NCBI RefSeq assembly: GCF_900099655.1
Contig: NZ_FNDC01000001.1
Location: 310,001-374,000, forward strand
DNA from: Planococcus glaciei
GTDB taxonomy: Bacteria > Bacillota > Bacilli > Bacillales_A > Planococcaceae
DNA: 64,000 bases
Direction of reading: 5' to 3'
In this document: in pieces, positions 1-8,226 of the stretch
Layout of the letters: each line of letters starts with the position of its first letter
Position numbering within the stretch: the stretch's first letter is position 1
The notes under the pieces: model-generated
Databases searched by the model: none
What the model was told of the DNA's origin: nothing
The model's input: only the letters and a program-made list of their open reading frames with translations
Program-made: the position numbers and the translations under genes

Positions 1-227
1 GCGAGGTTCCGGAAAGCGATGCGCGACATCCCGAATTTCCGTAAATAAGCTCTCGGCCGCCCGGTCTGCGAACAACGGTTTTGCAAACGGATCGGGTTTG
101 AATCTTTCGGCAGTTTTGCCAGTGCAGCGTAATCGCCGCTTTCCTTCAACTCTTTCCGGCGCTCTGCAAATTGCGCTGCCATTTTTCTTTGTTTTTGGTC
201 TTTTGCTATTTTCGATTTTTTAGCCAT
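1..227 (-). CDS. rpsN2: Ribosomal protein S14, zinc-independent paralog (partial)
   Basis: Small-subunit ribosomal protein S14 of the long form without a zinc ribbon. The product begins [18 protein letters not shown] and continues with [18 protein letters not shown] and [14 protein letters not shown], the characteristic S14 core. The CxxC pairs of the zinc-binding S14 are absent. The C-terminal end, about 13 residues by comparison with the 89-residue family, lies beyond the window edge. It is the third gene of the Zur operon, 43 bases after L33. In Bacillus this paralog replaces the zinc form during zinc starvation. The start is an ATG with an AGGAG-type ribosome binding site. Confidence 0.93.
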   Translation of the reverse strand, partial: MAKKSKIAKDQKQRKMAAQFAERRKELKESGDYAALAKLPKDSNPIRLQNRCSQTGRPRAYLRKFGMSRIAFRNL

Positions 228-270
228 CTTTTGCTCCTCTTAAAAATATTCACTGTGATTAATTTAAGTT

Positions 271-420
271 TTATTTCGTTTCCCGGTGCAGCGTCATTTT
301 TCTAAGCCGGGGACTGTATTTCTTTAACTCAATCCGTTCGGGATTGTTCCGTTTGTTTTTTGTGGTCGTGTAATTCCGGTCTCCAGTTTCGGTGCACGCT
401 AAAATGATGTTAACTCTCAA
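271..420 (-). CDS. rpmG: Ribosomal protein L33, zinc-independent type
   Basis: A 49-residue large-subunit ribosomal protein L33. Visible hallmarks are [32 protein letters not shown] and the C-terminal TLHRETK. Only one of the four ribbon cysteines remains (ACTETG), so it should not bind zinc. It starts at a TTG (position 420) preceded by GAGGAGAA, which gives the exact family length. It lies between the ZagA-type GTPase (40 bases upstream) and S14 (43 bases downstream), apparently in one operon. The low-zinc role is inferred from the Zur box upstream of the first gene. Confidence 0.93.
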   Translation of the reverse strand: MRVNIILACTETGDRNYTTTKNKRNNPERIELKKYSPRLRKMTLHRETK

Positions 421-460
421 TTTTTTCTCCTCCTCGGTAAATTGTTTTTTGCTCCAAGCA

Positions 461-1567
461 TTAACATGCAGGCAGCGGATCCTTTAATAATTTCCAATCC
501 GATGCGAGCTCTTCAGCAGTCAGCAAGCAGCCGTCCAGCTGTTCGGCAAGTGCGCTTGGATCGATATCGATTCCGATCAATACAAGCTCTGTCATTTTAC
601 TGCCTTCTTCCGATTCCCAGGTCCCCGCCCTTTCGATACTTAAAGACGGTCCGGCCTGGGATAACAGGATGGCCGTCTCGTTGCGGGTTGCCAGCCATAA
701 GAAACCTTTCGCCCGAATCACTTCCACCGGCCAGTCGAGCATCCACTTTTCCAGGCGCTCCGGATGGAACGGCTTTTGGCTGCGGTAAACAAAAGAAGAA
801 ATGCCAAATTCCTCGCTTTCGGGAATGTGTTCGCCATTCAACTCCTTAATCCAGCCGGCGCTTTGGCTCGACTTTTCAAAATCAAAGCGGCCGGTGTTCA
901 TGACTTCACCTACTGCGACTTGCGAATAAGCCGCTTCAAGGATCCGGGCTTCCGGATTCAGGGCGCGAAGGGCTCTTTTCAATTCCAGGCGCTTTTTTTC
1001 CGGCAGTAAATCGGTTTTGTTCAAAACAAGAACATCGGCAAACTCGATTTGGTCAATCAGCAAATCAGCAATTTCCCGTTCGTCGGCTACATCCGCCTGC
1101 TGTTTCCGGTCCACCAGCGTTTCTCCCGATGCAAAATCCTGCCAGAAGGCGTTGCCGTCCACCACCGTGACCATCGTGTCCAGCCGGCAGAGCTTCAGCA
1201 AATCCACATTCAAAATTTCATCTATGTAGGTAAATGTCTGGGCTACCGGAACCGGTTCACTGATTCCGGAAGATTCGATAACGATATAGTCAATATCTCC
1301 GCTCTTCGCGAGTTTTTCCACTTCTAAAATCAGATCTTCCCGAAGCGTGCAGCAAATGCAGCCGTTTTGCAGTTCCACCAATTTTTCTTCAGTCTTTAAA
1401 AAGTTCTTCTGCTTTACCAAAGAAGCGTCAATATTCACTTCGCTCATGTCGTTCACAATGACCGCCACTTTCAGATTTTCGCTGTTCTGCAAGATGTGGT
1501 TCAATAATGTCGTTTTCCCCGAACCCAAGTAGCCGCTCAAAACCGTCACCGGGATTTTGCCTTCCAT
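461..1567 (-). CDS. zagA: CobW/YciC-family zinc metallochaperone GTPase
   Basis: COG0523 G3E-family GTPase of 368 residues. The Walker A motif GYLGSGKTT is near residues 12-20, and the metal-binding CxCC signature ([11 protein letters not shown]) is near 68-78. The NKTDLLP guanine-specificity motif is near 182, and a CobW C-terminal domain follows. The family hands zinc to client enzymes when zinc is short; in B. subtilis ZagA (YciC) supplies folate enzyme FolE. It is the first gene of an operon with zinc-independent L33 and S14 paralogs and sits behind a near-consensus Zur box. Together these point to the zinc branch of the family rather than cobalamin biosynthesis. Confidence 0.92.
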   Translation of the reverse strand: MEGKIPVTVLSGYLGSGKTTLLNHILQNSENLKVAVIVNDMSEVNIDASLVKQKNFLKTEEKLVELQNGCICCTLREDLILEVEKLAKSGDIDYIVIESSGISEPVPVAQTFTYIDEILNVDLLKLCRLDTMVTVVDGNAFWQDFASGETLVDRKQQADVADEREIADLLIDQIEFADVLVLNKTDLLPEKKRLELKRALRALNPEARILEAAYSQVAVGEVMNTGRFDFEKSSQSAGWIKELNGEHIPESEEFGISSFVYRSQKPFHPERLEKWMLDWPVEVIRAKGFLWLATRNETAILLSQAGPSLSIERAGTWESEEGSKMTELVLIGIDIDPSALAEQLDGCLLTAEELASDWKLLKDPLPAC

Positions 1568-1604
1568 ATGCCTGTTTCCACCCTTCCGTTTTTACATGTT
1601 TCTT

Positions 1605-1625
1605 AAATCGTAATCATTACGTTTT
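1605..1625 (-). promoter_or_regulatory. Zur box
   Basis: The sequence aaatcgtaatcattacgttt is almost the consensus Bacillus Zur operator, a 7-1-7-like inverted repeat centred on TAATCATTA. It lies 38 bases upstream of the zagA start, over a likely -10 region (TATTAT on the minus strand). Repression by zinc-loaded Zur and release at low zinc are inferred. Confidence 0.9.
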
Positions 1626-1677
1626 ATATAATACAGACCGTTCTTTCACAAATCAAGCCTTTTATGCATAAATAAAA

Positions 1678-1704
1678 AATCAGCCGCATTTAGAGCGGCT
1701 GATT
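1678..1704 (-). terminator. Intrinsic terminator of SDR cluster
   Basis: Stem AATCAGCCGC/GCGGCTGATT with a short loop. On the minus strand it is followed by TTTTTTATTTA. It sits 40 bases past the stop of the last of three SDR genes. Confidence 0.85.
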
Positions 1705-1743
1705 TAACTTGCAGCTATTCACCGGCAAATTTCTGCTTGCCTT

Positions 1744-2655
1744 TTACGAGCGTTTTTCCCGTTTCATCCGTTCGCGCAATCCGCCTTCCACTTCGCTTCC
1801 CGCTTCCATCGGTTCATACAGCGAACCGGGATTCGGCTCCATCGGCGGCGCGTCTTGAATGACTTTTTGGACGAACTTGGCATTGGCTGATTCCGTCGTG
1901 CCCGGCATCAAATGGCTCGACAGGACCGAGGCTTTCGATTTGGCACCCACTGCCACAGATTCCTGCGGCTTGTCGATCAATCCAATAATGGCGTCGATGA
2001 CAATTTGCGGATCGTCCATCGGCTTCATTTCAGCGGCGTGCCCGGTGTAATTGCCGGTGTGGATAAACCAGGGCGTGTCGGTCGCCCACGGCATGACCGT
2101 ACAGACATGGATATCCTCATAGCCTTCGAGCCGCATTTCTTCATTCAGCGCGGCACCCAGCCCGGCAACGGCATGTTTTGACGAGCTGTAGCCGGCATAA
2201 TACGGGAATGCGATTTCGCTCGTGACCGAACCAAGATTAATGAGGATGCCTTTTTTCGTTTCCTTGAAATGGCGCAGCGCGAAATGGCTGCCGTTGATGA
2301 CTCCTTTGACATTGACTTCAATGACGCGCTTCAAATCATTTGTCGGAATATCGGTGAACGGCCCGATGGCCCCGATGCCGGCATTGTTGATCCACACGTC
2401 GATTTTGCCGAACGCCGAGAGCGTCTCTTCAAACAAATGCGCGACTTCCTCTTCCTTGCTGACATCGGTCGTCACCGCGATTGCCCGCGGCCCCAGTTCT
2501 TCTGCGAGCGCTTCGATCAAAGCTGTGCGGCGTGCAGCCAATACGACATTCGCCCCTTCCGCAGCAAGCTGCCGGGCGACGCCTTTCCCAAATCCGCTTG
2601 ACGCTCCCGTAATGACAACGGTCATCCCTTCGCGGGACGTTTTTTTAGCCATCAT
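1744..2655 (-). CDS. Short-chain dehydrogenase/reductase (paralog 1 of 3)
   Basis: Classical SDR fold of 303 residues. The cofactor motif TGASSGFGKG is near residues 16-25 and NNAG near 90. The catalytic Tyr/Lys are in YAGYSSSKH near 153-161. The AARR after the second strand suggests NADP(H) use. A C-terminal tail of about 50 residues (ending with EVEGGLRERMKREKR) is longer than in standard SDRs and is shared by the two neighbours, so the three form one paralogous set. It starts at a double ATG behind GGAGGAATTC. Substrate is unknown. Confidence 0.85.
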   Translation of the reverse strand: MMAKKTSREGMTVVITGASSGFGKGVARQLAAEGANVVLAARRTALIEALAEELGPRAIAVTTDVSKEEEVAHLFEETLSAFGKIDVWINNAGIGAIGPFTDIPTNDLKRVIEVNVKGVINGSHFALRHFKETKKGILINLGSVTSEIAFPYYAGYSSSKHAVAGLGAALNEEMRLEGYEDIHVCTVMPWATDTPWFIHTGNYTGHAAEMKPMDDPQIVIDAIIGLIDKPQESVAVGAKSKASVLSSHLMPGTTESANAKFVQKVIQDAPPMEPNPGSLYEPMEAGSEVEGGLRERMKREKRS

Positions 2656-2675
2656 GAATTCCTCCTGTCCTTCAG

Positions 2676-3590
2676 CTATTTTTCACCGGCCTTTTTCTTT
2701 TCAAAGCGTTCACGCAAATCACCTGATACCCCGGTCCCTTCCGAACGCGGCTCAAACAGGTTGCCTGAAGTCGCAGGCGATGGCGGCGCAGCTTCGAGCA
2801 TTTCCTGGAACTGCCGGCTGTTCAGCGAACGTGTCGTCTTCGGCAAGACATTGCTTAACGCTGCGGTTCCTTTCACTTTGGCACCGACTTCCAGATTCTG
2901 TTCCGGATTGTCGATTTGGCTAAGGATGGCTTCCACCACTTGCTGCGGATCGTCCGCCGGTCCGATGACAATTTCATGGCCGCTGTAATTGCCGGCATGT
3001 GCCGTCCAAGGCGTATCCGTCACCCACGGGTCAACAGAGCAGACATGAATGTCCTTATAGTCTTCCAGACTCAATTCCTGGTGCAGGCCATTGGTGAGGC
3101 CGGATACGCCGTATTTGCTTGCAGTATAGGCTGCGCCGAACGCAAGGGGCACTTTGCTGGCAAAAGAAGCCACATTGATCAGCGTGCCGTGTTTTTGTTT
3201 TTTGAATTGGTTCAGGGCGTAATGGCAGCCGTAAAGCGTTCCGAGGAAATTGACTTCCACCGTGCGGTTCAGGTCTTTCAGCGGCGTATCCGTAAACGGG
3301 CCATACGTTCCGGTTCCGGCATTGTTGATCCAGACATCGACTTTCCCATGTGCAGAGACCGCTGTCTCAAGCAGCCGGGCGATGTCTTCTTCTTTCGTAA
3401 TATCAGCGGTTACGGCCGTTGCATGAGGTCCGCATTCCTCTGCCAGCTTCTCAATTTCAGTGGTTCTGCGTGCAGCGAGCACGACGTTTGCCCCTTCACT
3501 CGCCAACTGCTTGGCCACCCCTTTTCCGATGCCGCTGGATGCGCCGGTGACTACAACCGTCAAGCCTTCGCGAAAGCGTTCATTTGGCAT
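2676..3590 (-). CDS. Short-chain dehydrogenase/reductase (paralog 2 of 3)
   Basis: SDR oxidoreductase of 304 residues. It carries TGASSGIGKG near residues 15-24, NNAG near 91 and YTASKYG as the active-site Tyr-x-x-x-Lys. It has the same extended tail as its neighbours (ending GVSGDLRERFEKKKAG). It is 20 bases upstream of paralog 1 in the same direction, so co-transcription is likely. The ribosome binding site is AAGGAA before the ATG. Substrate is unknown. Retention of all catalytic residues argues against decay. Confidence 0.85.
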   Translation of the reverse strand: MPNERFREGLTVVVTGASSGIGKGVAKQLASEGANVVLAARRTTEIEKLAEECGPHATAVTADITKEEDIARLLETAVSAHGKVDVWINNAGTGTYGPFTDTPLKDLNRTVEVNFLGTLYGCHYALNQFKKQKHGTLINVASFASKVPLAFGAAYTASKYGVSGLTNGLHQELSLEDYKDIHVCSVDPWVTDTPWTAHAGNYSGHEIVIGPADDPQQVVEAILSQIDNPEQNLEVGAKVKGTAALSNVLPKTTRSLNSRQFQEMLEAAPPSPATSGNLFEPRSEGTGVSGDLRERFEKKKAGEK

Positions 3591-3625
3591 GCTGTTTCCT
3601 TCCCGTTCTTTTAGATTTTTTCTGC

Positions 3626-4540
3626 TTACTTGTCTCCTGTAAGTTTCTTTTTCAGCCGATTGCGCATTTCCCCTGAAACTTCCGTGCCTTCGTCTTTCGG
3701 CTGGTGAAGGCTTCCTGCCGAATTCGCCGCTTCCGGCGCAGACCGCAGCATCCCGAGCAGCGACCGCCCATTCAAGTATTCCACCACCTGCGGCATCCCT
3801 TCAAAAGAAGCCACCGCCGCTTTCGATTTAAAACCGACATCGACATCCGCTTTCGGCCGGTCGATCAGGCCGATGATGACGCCGATGACTTTTTCCGGTG
3901 CGTCCACGGGACCAAGTACGATTTCATGGCCGCTGTAATTGGCGAGATGTTCCACCCACGGGGTGTCCGTCACCCAGGGATGCACGGTGCAGACGTGGAT
4001 GTCACGGTGCCCACCCAGCTTCATCTCTTCATATAGGCCACCCGTCATCCCGGTGATGCCGAATTTTGTGGCGGTATACGCCGCCCCGAACGGCAGCGGC
4101 ACTTTGCTGACAAAGGACGACATATTGATGAGCGTCCCGTGCCCCTGTTTTTTAAATTGCCGGAGCGCCAAGTGAGTCCCGTACATCGTTCCAACCATAT
4201 TGATGTCGACCAGCCGGTTCAGATCTTTCAACGGCGTATCCGTAAAAGACCCGAGAATGCCGAGGCCAGCGTTATTGAACCAGACATCGACCTGCCCGAA
4301 CCGGGACAAAGCCGTGTCCATCAGGTGCTGCATATCGCTTTCCTCGCTAATATCGGTGGTGACGGCTACCGCATTCGGACCGCATTGCCTGGCCAGTTCT
4401 TCAATCAGCGCGGTCCGGCGGGCTGCCAGCACGACGTTGGCCCCTTCTTCCGACAGTTTCTGTGCCACCCCTTTTCCAAAGCCGCTCGATGCCCCGGTAA
4501 TGACCACGGTCAACCCTTCACGCGAAGCGTGCTTTGCCAT
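3626..4540 (-). CDS. Short-chain dehydrogenase/reductase (paralog 3 of 3)
   Basis: SDR oxidoreductase of 304 residues from the ATG at 4540, which follows AAAGGAGGAATAAAA. An in-frame ATG at 4561 lacks such a site. Motifs are TGASSGFGKG, NNAG and YTATKFG for the active site. The extended C-terminal tail ends EVSGEMRNRLKKKLTG and matches the two downstream paralogs. It is the promoter-proximal gene of the three. Substrate is unknown. Confidence 0.85.
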   Translation of the reverse strand: MAKHASREGLTVVITGASSGFGKGVAQKLSEEGANVVLAARRTALIEELARQCGPNAVAVTTDISEESDMQHLMDTALSRFGQVDVWFNNAGLGILGSFTDTPLKDLNRLVDINMVGTMYGTHLALRQFKKQGHGTLINMSSFVSKVPLPFGAAYTATKFGITGMTGGLYEEMKLGGHRDIHVCTVHPWVTDTPWVEHLANYSGHEIVLGPVDAPEKVIGVIIGLIDRPKADVDVGFKSKAAVASFEGMPQVVEYLNGRSLLGMLRSAPEAANSAGSLHQPKDEGTEVSGEMRNRLKKKLTGDK

Positions 4541-4649
4541 TTTTATTCCTCCTTTCATCATTAAGTTTCAGATGGTTTAGCCATACCCCTTTTCCACCAA
4601 GAGAAACGTGGCTGGCGTCCTGAGCCGGAGCGGTTTTGAACAAAAAAAT

Positions 4650-4680
4650 AAAGCCGGCCAACTATGAGCCGGCCGGCTTT
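4650..4680 (-). terminator. Intrinsic terminator of small ORF
   Basis: Stem AAAGCCGGC/GCCGGCTTT. On the minus strand it is followed by a T-rich run (TTTATTTTTTTG), just past the stop of the 63-residue protein. Confidence 0.8.
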
Positions 4681-4711
4681 ATTGCGGTGTTCCTTTATTC
4701 CCTATGGGCTG

Positions 4712-4903
4712 TTAATAGCTCAACGCTTTTTCGTAAAGCCATCTTTTCAAATTGCCGATGGATGGGAAAGAGACGGCTTCTCCGGTAAGCTTATTTTCTG
4801 CGCTTATGATGACATCAAACTCATCCTGAACGAAAGACCATCCGTCTTCAATAAGAGTGCGCGCCGTTTTAATCATCATGCTTGACCCTTTGATCACTTC
4901 CAT
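4712..4903 (-). CDS. Small conserved-looking protein, unknown function
   Basis: A 63-residue protein starting MEVIKGSSMMIKTARTLI with a strong ribosome binding site (AAGGGAGGCTATAAAA) and its own terminator, so it is likely a real gene. It has no membrane segment or signal peptide. It is mixed-charge and looks like a small folded domain (SFVQDEFDVIISAENK, PSIGNLKRWLYEKAL). I do not recognise the family. Confidence 0.6.
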   Translation of the reverse strand: MEVIKGSSMMIKTARTLIEDGWSFVQDEFDVIISAENKLTGEAVSFPSIGNLKRWLYEKALSY

Positions 4904-5253
4904 TTTTATAGCCTCCCTTTCGATTGGTGTAGTTTATTATAATAGATAATCTTAAAATTTTCAGACTTTTCTATCAAATTATTTTTCTATTCCTTATTTT
5001 TTCTTGAGATAAACCCTCAATCTTTTTTTATTGCTCATTTCTCCGCAAAAAAGTGAAAAATAAACCAGAAGAAAAATTTTTCTTCCATATAGCAGCCTTA
5101 TCATTATACTTCCTTCAATTATTGCTTCACAAACCTAATGCCCTGTTTCAAATTTGTCTATTTTGAGAAGATGTTTAGCCATTTAAAGACGGGGTACATA
5201 AACATTACCTTGCTTTTTAAAAGGGATTCATCAACTACAAGGAGGAATTCGAA
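4904..5253. other. AT-rich intergenic region between divergent genes
   Basis: A 350-base AT-rich stretch separating the leftward 63-residue gene from ysnF. The SigB-type promoter at 5173-5197 is the only signal I can support; I see no coding region. Confidence 0.6.
5173..5197 (+). promoter_or_regulatory. SigB-type general stress promoter
   Basis: GTTTAG, a 13-base spacer, then GGGTAC closely matches the Bacillus SigB consensus (GTTTAA-N13/14-GGGTAT). It lies 57 bases upstream of a YsnF-type general stress gene, a known SigB target family. Confidence 0.75.
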
Positions 5254-6210
5254 ATGGAAAAAAGAGGTAACAAACTTATAGGTGTATACGATGTACAGGC
5301 AGAAGTATTAAGCCAAGTGAACGAATTGAAAACTCAAGGGTACAGCGAGGACGACATTTATGTCATCGCCCGCGACAACGACCAATTGAATATGATCCGG
5401 AGACAAACAGATGTCAACCTGGATACACAAGGTTCTACCGGCCATCACGAAGAAGAAGGATTCATGGGCAAATTCGTGAACTTCTTATCTGGAGATGACA
5501 ACACGCGCAGCGCATTTGACAACATGGGATTAGACCCTGCGGACCGTGATGCATATTACCACCAGGTGGAAAACGGCAAAATCTTATTATACGTAGACAA
5601 AGAATACGGCGATTCTTATAACAGCTACAGCGACCGTGCAGGACGCGATTCAGCAATTGCCGGAACCGCAACAGATACGCCATTCAATTCAGGCAGAACA
5701 ACGGATGCAGATTTCGATTCGAGCAGAACAACAGGCGCGAACTTCGATTCAACAGACAGCACATTCGGCCGGACAGGCGACACGGATGAAGAAACGCTTC
5801 GCCTTCACGAAGAGCGATTGAATGTAAATAAAGACCGCGTGCAAACCGGTGAAGTGAACGTCGGCAAACACGTTGTTGAAAGCGAGCAGTCCATCGAAGT
5901 TCCAGTGGAACGCGAAGAAGTGTACATTGAACGCCGTCCGGTAAATGAGGAAGTTTCTGCAACTGAAGGCGGGTTGACTGATGCTTATCAAGAAAACGAC
6001 ACCATCCATGTACCGCTTTCTGAAGAGCGTGTGGAAGTAACGAAAAAAGACGTCGTTTCTGAAGAAATCGTCGTCGGCAAACGCAAAGTACAGGATACAG
6101 AAACTGTGCGCGAAACCGTTCGCCGTGAAGAAGCGGATATCGATGAAGACGGACAACTTAACAAAAACCGTACTGATGCTACAAACCGTACGGATCGCGA
6201 CCGTTTATAA
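5254..6210 (+). CDS. ysnF: YsnF-type general stress protein (GSP17M-like + DUF2382)
   Basis: Cytoplasmic stress protein of 318 residues. The N-terminal region of about 110 residues (KLIGVYDVQAEVLSQVNELK) is the YflT/general stress protein 17M domain. A low-complexity linker rich in Thr, Asp, Ser and Gly follows, from about 130 to 180. The C-terminal DUF2382/AvaK region from about 185 to 300 has the repeating LHEERLNVNKDRVQTGEV and VEVTKKDVVSEEIVVGKRKV pattern. The biochemical role of the family is unknown. A SigB-type promoter precedes it, so induction by general stress is expected. The ribosome binding site is AAGGAGG. Confidence 0.85.
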   Translation: MEKRGNKLIGVYDVQAEVLSQVNELKTQGYSEDDIYVIARDNDQLNMIRRQTDVNLDTQGSTGHHEEEGFMGKFVNFLSGDDNTRSAFDNMGLDPADRDAYYHQVENGKILLYVDKEYGDSYNSYSDRAGRDSAIAGTATDTPFNSGRTTDADFDSSRTTGANFDSTDSTFGRTGDTDEETLRLHEERLNVNKDRVQTGEVNVGKHVVESEQSIEVPVEREEVYIERRPVNEEVSATEGGLTDAYQENDTIHVPLSEERVEVTKKDVVSEEIVVGKRKVQDTETVRETVRREEADIDEDGQLNKNRTDATNRTDRDRL

Positions 6211-6216
6211 TTCATT

Positions 6217-6246
6217 CAAAAAGCAGCCCTTGTGGCTGCTTTTTTT
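6217..6246 (+). terminator. Intrinsic terminator of ysnF
   Basis: Stem AAAAGCAGCC/GGCTGCTTTT followed by TTTTG directly after the stop codon. Confidence 0.85.
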
Positions 6247-6254
6247 GTTGCCTT

Positions 6255-6977
6255 TTACGCTTGAATCGCTGCAATGGCAAAGTAGTCCCCTTCAATGGAA
6301 GTGTATTCCACCCGTTCGAAATGCGCTTTGAACCCGGCTTCTGCAAGCAGCCTTTCCCACTCCGCCATGGAAAACAAGCCGGATTCGGTCCGGTCGAATT
6401 CCCGGAACACATTGCCTTCTTCATCCCGCATCACATAGACGTATTCGGTTTCCGTTACATGGTCATCCGGGTCGCTGTCATACGTCCATTCCAGGTAGCG
6501 CATGCCTTTCTTTCCCAGATCGCTGCCGCCGTGGTCCGTTTGGGGCCGGAATGTTTCTTTGAACTGGTCCGCCACAATAAGCAGCATCCCGTTTTCGTTT
6601 AAATGCTTTTTTGCGTTGTGCATGACGGCCAATAAATCCGCAGCCGTCGTCAAATACATGATGGCGTCGTGGATAAAAACGAGGTCGAACTGCGAATTAA
6701 GGTCCAGGCTCCTCATATCTCCTTGGATATGCTCACAGTCCGGGTTCAGTTTCCGGCTGATTTGGAGCATGTCCGGCGATAAATCGGTCAGCACCATGGA
6801 AAAATGCTCCTTGAAGTAATAGGCATTGCTGCCTCCGCCGCTGCCGAATTCCACCGCCGTCCGGACGCCGGGATGGTGGCGCCGGATTATTTCCAGATAC
6901 AGCCCCGCTTCTTCTTCGTATTCCGTATGGGGAGACATCAGCGGCCACCATTCTGCCAATTCCTTGTACAGTTTCAT
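6255..6977 (-). CDS. Class I SAM-dependent methyltransferase
   Basis: Rossmann-fold methyltransferase of 240 residues. SAM motif I is VEFGSGGGSNAYYF near residues 42-55, with the acidic post-II position in LTDLSPDML near 65-73. The loop IQGDMRSL and the segment FDLVFIHDAIMYLTTA of motif IV follow. The acceptor is unknown. The gene stands alone and runs convergently with ysnF. It starts behind GGCGGAGAAGCGAG. Confidence 0.8.
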   Translation of the reverse strand: MKLYKELAEWWPLMSPHTEYEEEAGLYLEIIRRHHPGVRTAVEFGSGGGSNAYYFKEHFSMVLTDLSPDMLQISRKLNPDCEHIQGDMRSLDLNSQFDLVFIHDAIMYLTTAADLLAVMHNAKKHLNENGMLLIVADQFKETFRPQTDHGGSDLGKKGMRYLEWTYDSDPDDHVTETEYVYVMRDEEGNVFREFDRTESGLFSMAEWERLLAEAGFKAHFERVEYTSIEGDYFAIAAIQA

Positions 6978-7116
6978 CTCGCTTCTCCGCCTTCCGTTTT
7001 TAAATTGATTGAACTATAAGCCGATTTTCTCTCCTTGTCAATATGGCTCCGGACAAACGGATTGAAAGTGGTTTTTAAGGGAAACAACTAAGTAAAACCA
7101 AAAAGGAGTGGGTTTC

Positions 7117-7983
7117 ATGCTGTTTGAAAATTTCCGCCAGACCACGATAGACACGGGCGGCGCACAGATCAATCTCCGCTTCGGCGGCGAAGGGCCGCCG
7201 CTGTTGCTGCTTCACGGACATCCACAGACGCATGCGATGTGGCATTTGATTGCGCCGCGGCTGGCCAAGGATTTCACCGTCGTGATGCCGGACCTCCGGG
7301 GCTACGGCGACAGCTCCAAGCCGGAATCGGCCGAAGACCATTCCACTTATTCGAAACGGGCAATGGCAAAAGACCAGGTCGCAGTCATGAAAGAGCTCGG
7401 ATTCGACCGTTTCTCGGTTGCCGGACATGACCGCGGGGCGCGCTGTGCTTACCGGCTGGCACTCGATTTTCCGGAAATTGTTGAAAAACTGGCCGTGCTG
7501 GACATCATCCCGACCGGCGAAACGTTCCGGCGCGCTGACAAAGATTTCGCCATGGGCTACTGGCATTGGTTTTTCCTGGCCCAGCCTTTTGACTTTCCGG
7601 AACGCGTCATCGGCCAGAATCCGGACAATTTCTATTTCCAGGGCACCCGGCATTTGTTCCACCCGGAAGCGCTCGCGGAATACTGGCGGGCCATCCATCT
7701 GCCCGGCACCATCCATGCGATGTGCGAAGATTACCGCGCGGCCGCTACGATTGACTGCGAAATCGACGACTTGGACCAGGGAACACGAAAGATCGCCTGC
7801 CCCACTCTTGTACTGTGGGGCGAAAAAGGTTCTTTGCCGAACTGGTACGATGTACTGGATGTGTGGCGCAGCTGGGCCGAAGACGTCCAGGGGCGAAGTC
7901 TCGATTGCGGCCATTACCTGGCGGAAGAAGCGCCGGAGGAAACTGGCGCGGAGTTTTTAAGGTTTTTCAAAAACATCTCTTAA
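7117..7983 (+). CDS. Alpha/beta hydrolase, haloacetate dehalogenase-like
   Basis: A 288-residue alpha/beta hydrolase starting at the ATG at 7117, nine bases after AAAGGAG. A GTG at 7108 would overlap that site. HGHPQTHAMW forms the oxyanion region. The nucleophile elbow is GHDRGAR, with Asp where esterases have Ser, and DLRGYGDS precedes it. YWHWFFLAQPFDFPE matches the halide-pocket His-Trp segment of fluoroacetate dehalogenases, and DCGHYLAEE carries the catalytic His. The Asp nucleophile supports dehalogenase or epoxide-hydrolase chemistry. Assignment to haloacetate rests on the HW segment and the Asp-Arg-Arg pattern. The real substrate is not proven. Confidence 0.8.
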   Translation: MLFENFRQTTIDTGGAQINLRFGGEGPPLLLLHGHPQTHAMWHLIAPRLAKDFTVVMPDLRGYGDSSKPESAEDHSTYSKRAMAKDQVAVMKELGFDRFSVAGHDRGARCAYRLALDFPEIVEKLAVLDIIPTGETFRRADKDFAMGYWHWFFLAQPFDFPERVIGQNPDNFYFQGTRHLFHPEALAEYWRAIHLPGTIHAMCEDYRAAATIDCEIDDLDQGTRKIACPTLVLWGEKGSLPNWYDVLDVWRSWAEDVQGRSLDCGHYLAEEAPEETGAEFLRFFKNIS

Positions 7984-8014
7984 AAAGCCGGTCCAATAAA
8001 TGGACCGGCTTTTT
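7982..8014 (+). terminator. Intrinsic terminator
   Basis: Perfect stem AAAAAGCCGGTCCA/TGGACCGGCTTTTT directly after the hydrolase stop codon. Confidence 0.9.
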
Positions 8015-8226
8015 CACTTTATTGTATATTCCATGCTATTTATTCATATATCGTAAAATTCAGATAATTATATTGACTTATGCTATTTGTCTTGCTATTT
8101 TTGTATTAAGTATGCGAAATTAACCATTTCTTTCTGCCTAATAAAAAAATCGATTTTGTTCTTTCCTTCCCTTGTCGATTCATGCCCTAAAGATTCTTCA
8201 TTCCAACATTCACTGGAGGTAAAAAA

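Noticed and set aside
442-849. Open frame on the plus strand inside the ZagA-type gene
   Set aside because: Antisense shadow of a clear COG0523 GTPase; no ribosome binding site.
2676-4540. The SDR copies as pseudogenes from duplication
   Set aside because: All keep cofactor and catalytic motifs, ribosome binding sites and full length.
7075-7914. 279-codon minus-strand frame opposite the dehalogenase-like gene
   Set aside because: Opposite-strand shadow; the plus-strand product has full alpha/beta hydrolase motifs and a ribosome binding site.
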